A stretch of DNA of 64,000 bases from Cytophagales bacterium (GTDB lineage: Bacteria; Bacteroidota; Bacteroidia; Cytophagales; Spirosomataceae): positions 1 through 64,000 of the forward strand of contig JAAFJE010000019.1 in NCBI GenBank assembly GCA_013298025.1. Reading direction: 5' to 3'. Below the pieces are notes generated by a model. It saw only the letters and a program-made list of their open reading frames with translations, ran no database searches and was not told the DNA's origin. The translations under genes were made by a program, and so were the position numbers. Numbering within the stretch: the first letter of the stretch is position 1; every line of letters starts with the position of its first letter. Shown here piece after piece: positions 63,353 through 64,000 of this stretch.

Positions 63353-64000
63353 TTAAAATGCTTCGGCGATAAAGAAATATACATTTTGCTGTCCTTCACC
63401 AAAGCCATAGTCGATTCTCACATTGACGTTTTCTTTCCGATTAATTTTAAAACGCAAGCCTCCGCCATAGCTAGGCTTCCATTGGTACTGAGCCAATGCC
63501 AACGAGTTGTTTACACCGCCTAAGCCTGCAAAGCCAATAAGTCCCCAACGTTTGAGTACCTGCCAACGGTATTCAGCTTGGAGTGCCAACAAATTGTTAT
63601 CTCTAAAACTCCCCAAATAATACCCTCGCATAATCATATCGCCTCCCAATTGAGACAACTCATTGAAAGGAATATCGCCATTCATGAGTTGGAAATAAGC
63701 TTGAAGAGCCGCAACGTCGGCACGCTGTTTGACACGCCAGTATTGCCTCAAATCAATCACCGTTTTATCAAAACGATGCGTACTGCCCCACCATGTTCGA
63801 TGCGTACTCCATTCTATTTGGGCAAAAGTACCTGTAGAAGGCGTAAGTACATTGTCACGGTTATCGAACAAAGCGGAAACATTCAGACCCGAAATTTCAG
63901 AGCCTTGAAATCCTGCAATCTGCGATTGTTCGAGTATGCCATTTTGTCCTTGGATATGAAATGTCTTGAAATAACGCCAGCCTAGTCCTGCAAAAAAGCC
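63353..64000 (-). CDS. Omp85-family outer-membrane protein, C-terminal part (partial)
   Basis: Reading frame open from the window edge at 64000 to the stop at 63353, 215 residues of the C-terminal end; the start lies outside. The barrel motifs of the bacterial surface antigen (D15) domain are clear: SALFDNRDNVLTPSTGTFAQ, the GGDMIMRGYYLGSFRDNNLL block (VRGY/F-type motif of the 16-stranded barrel), and LIGFAGLGGVN. It ends with aromatic residues (YFFIAEAF), as outer-membrane barrels do. BamA, TamA or another member of the family cannot be distinguished. Confidence 0.88.
   Translation of the reverse strand, partial: GFFAGLGWRYFKTFHIQGQNGILEQSQIAGFQGSEISGLNVSALFDNRDNVLTPSTGTFAQIEWSTHRTWWGSTHRFDKTVIDLRQYWRVKQRADVAALQAYFQLMNGDIPFNELSQLGGDMIMRGYYLGSFRDNNLLALQAEYRWQVLKRWGLIGFAGLGGVNNSLALAQYQWKPSYGGGLRFKINRKENVNVRIDYGFGEGQQNVYFFIAEAF

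Overview
The window is a chromosomal stretch of a Bacteroidota bacterium, most likely order Cytophagales. The signs are: a 287-residue primary sigma factor without region 1.1; repeated -7 elements of the Bacteroidota type (TAnnTTTG, several with TTG/TTTG 19-20 bases upstream); a TonB-dependent receptor with a carboxypeptidase-like N-terminal domain followed by a DUF4249 lipoprotein; an HU-CCDC81/SPOR protein; a START-like protein; and many TPR envelope proteins. No rRNA, CRISPR array, prophage or intact insertion sequence was seen. The species cannot be fixed from the sequence alone.

Layout. 1-3600: three tandem tRNA-Lys genes, holA, an ACP-phosphodiesterase-like gene, a SlyD-type isomerase, a dCMP deaminase and two tandem tRNA-Met genes. 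3800-11600: START-like protein, an LptF/LptG-type permease, rpsO, pnp, the primary sigma factor and menD. 11800-22400: TPR lipoprotein, cyclophilin, a small unknown protein, an M61 peptidase, then a plus-strand envelope cluster (1011-residue TPR protein, beta-barrel, HU-SPOR protein, TonB-like protein). 22400-30500: folC, trmB, gapA, dapD, a CvfB-like S1 protein, an XRE regulator with repeated operator-like sites, and a MazG-like pyrophosphohydrolase. 30800-37900: TPR/coiled-coil protein, gyrA, a secreted barnase-like RNase with its barstar-like inhibitor, a LacI-type regulator and folB. 37900-50800: DivIVA-domain protein, WD40 protein, phosphopantetheinyl transferase, SirB1-like protein, galE, chromate transporter, a 2-oxoglutarate oxygenase, an exported Mn-type superoxide dismutase, recR, clpS, a sodium:solute symporter, a DMT exporter and hemH. 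50900-61400: DUF4249 lipoprotein with its TonB-dependent receptor, HAD hydrolase, a PIN toxin-antitoxin pair, a carboxypeptidase-like-domain protein, and an AraC regulator next to a two-gene type-1 copper protein/beta-propeller unit. 61400-62900: an EcoRI-type restriction-modification locus. 63353-64000: the C-terminal end of an Omp85-family barrel that runs off the window.

The most striking locus is at 61427-62851. The methyltransferase is a full-length M.EcoRI homologue. The adjacent gene is EcoRI endonuclease with a clean in-frame internal loss of about 156 residues. EcoRI residues 1-57 are joined directly to 214-277, which removes the catalytic Asp/Glu/Lys and the DNA-recognition arms. 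The restriction system is therefore disarmed but keeps its modification enzyme and an open small reading frame.

Other notable signals are the secreted barnase/barstar pair, the cupredoxin/propeller operon under a likely membrane-anchored AraC regulator, operator arrays that contain -7 elements upstream of the XRE gene, twin 14-bp palindromes upstream of the CvfB-like gene, and two families of small dispersed inverted-repeat elements. Family assignments rest on recalled conserved motifs and not on database searches. Most metabolic and information-processing genes here are ordinary chromosomal core genes.
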